From Planctomycetaceae bacterium (GTDB lineage Bacteria > Planctomycetota > Planctomycetia > Planctomycetales > Planctomycetaceae): a stretch of DNA of 7,191 nt. Below, in pieces: positions 7,149 through 7,191 of this stretch (positions are counted from its first letter, which is position 1; each line of letters starts with the position of its first letter). The stretch is taken from the NCBI GenBank assembly GCA_027080405.1, contig JALWSL010000222.1, forward strand, positions 1 through 7,191. The letters run 5' to 3'. The position numbers and the translations under genes were made by a program. The notes beneath the pieces are model-generated. The model was not told where the DNA came from, did not search any database, and saw nothing but the letters and a program-made list of their open reading frames with translations.

Positions 7149-7191
7149 ATGACGGCGAGTCGTTTTGACATCAATGCAATCATGGCTATGT
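7149..7191 (+). CDS. Possible start of a further gene cut by the right edge (very tentative)
   Basis: An ATG at 7149 opens MTASRFDINAIMAM and stays open to the end. No Shine-Dalgarno is visible in the preceding AT-rich bases. The opposite strand is equally open here: a frame entering from the right edge ends IAMIALMSKRLAVMKN with its stop at 7139-7141, which would make a gene convergent with the methyltransferase. Only one is likely real, and 43 bases cannot decide. Confidence 0.2.
   Translation, partial: MTASRFDINAIMAM

Noticed and set aside
1..7191. Mobile element, CRISPR array, defence or toxin-antitoxin system
   Set aside because: I saw no transposase or integrase motifs, no terminal inverted repeats with target duplications, no regularly spaced direct repeats and no paired small genes of that kind.

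Overview
The window looks like ordinary chromosome from a planctomycete (Planctomycetota) of medium GC. This is an inference from gene content. The strongest hints are a secreted PQQ-type beta-propeller protein with the 'WTQFLGPNR' entry motif that is abundant in planctomycetes, a multi-spanning GT-C/TPR protein of the TMTC type, and single genes in mixed orientation with generous spacers. I see no rRNA, tRNA, CRISPR array, insertion sequence, integrase, toxin-antitoxin pair or defence cassette.

Layout from left to right. (1) 2-712 (+): C-terminal part of a membrane GT-C-like glycosyltransferase with a TPR, cut by the left edge. (2) 713-1275: a spacer with a good sigma-70-like promoter and a 28-residue, extremely basic micro-gene (878-964). 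It resembles the AURKAIP1/COX24 (mS38/bS22) family of tiny ribosomal proteins. After it come about 310 bases of inverted repeats and unrecognised short ORFs. (3) 1276-1743 (-): a RidA/YjgF-family protein. (4) 1744-1983: a divergent promoter region. (5) 1984-3546 (+): a secreted PQQ-like propeller protein with an extra N-terminal beta domain. (6) 3547-3722: a convergent spacer. (7) 3723 to about 6008 (-): ribonuclease R. (8) about 6009-6396: a divergent spacer. (9) 6397-7122 (+): a class I SAM-dependent methyltransferase ending inside a terminator-like hairpin. (10) The last 50-60 bases are an edge where both strands are open.

The genes do not form an obvious pathway or operon. Neighbours are mostly convergent or divergent, so each is probably transcribed alone: surface glycosylation (1), translation (micro-gene), metabolite damage control (RidA), periplasmic or cell-surface function (propeller), RNA decay and quality control (RNase R), and a methyl transfer of unknown substrate (9).

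Two points deserve attention. The RNase R reading frame has no ATG, GTG or TTG where its conserved N-terminal helix-turn-helix begins. An AAGGAG sits 8 nt before an in-frame ATA codon, so either a rare AUA/AUU start or a sequence change is involved. The micro-gene at 878-964 is short enough to be missed by normal gene calling, yet it has its own promoter-like and Shine-Dalgarno-like signals. I found no convincing new multi-gene system.
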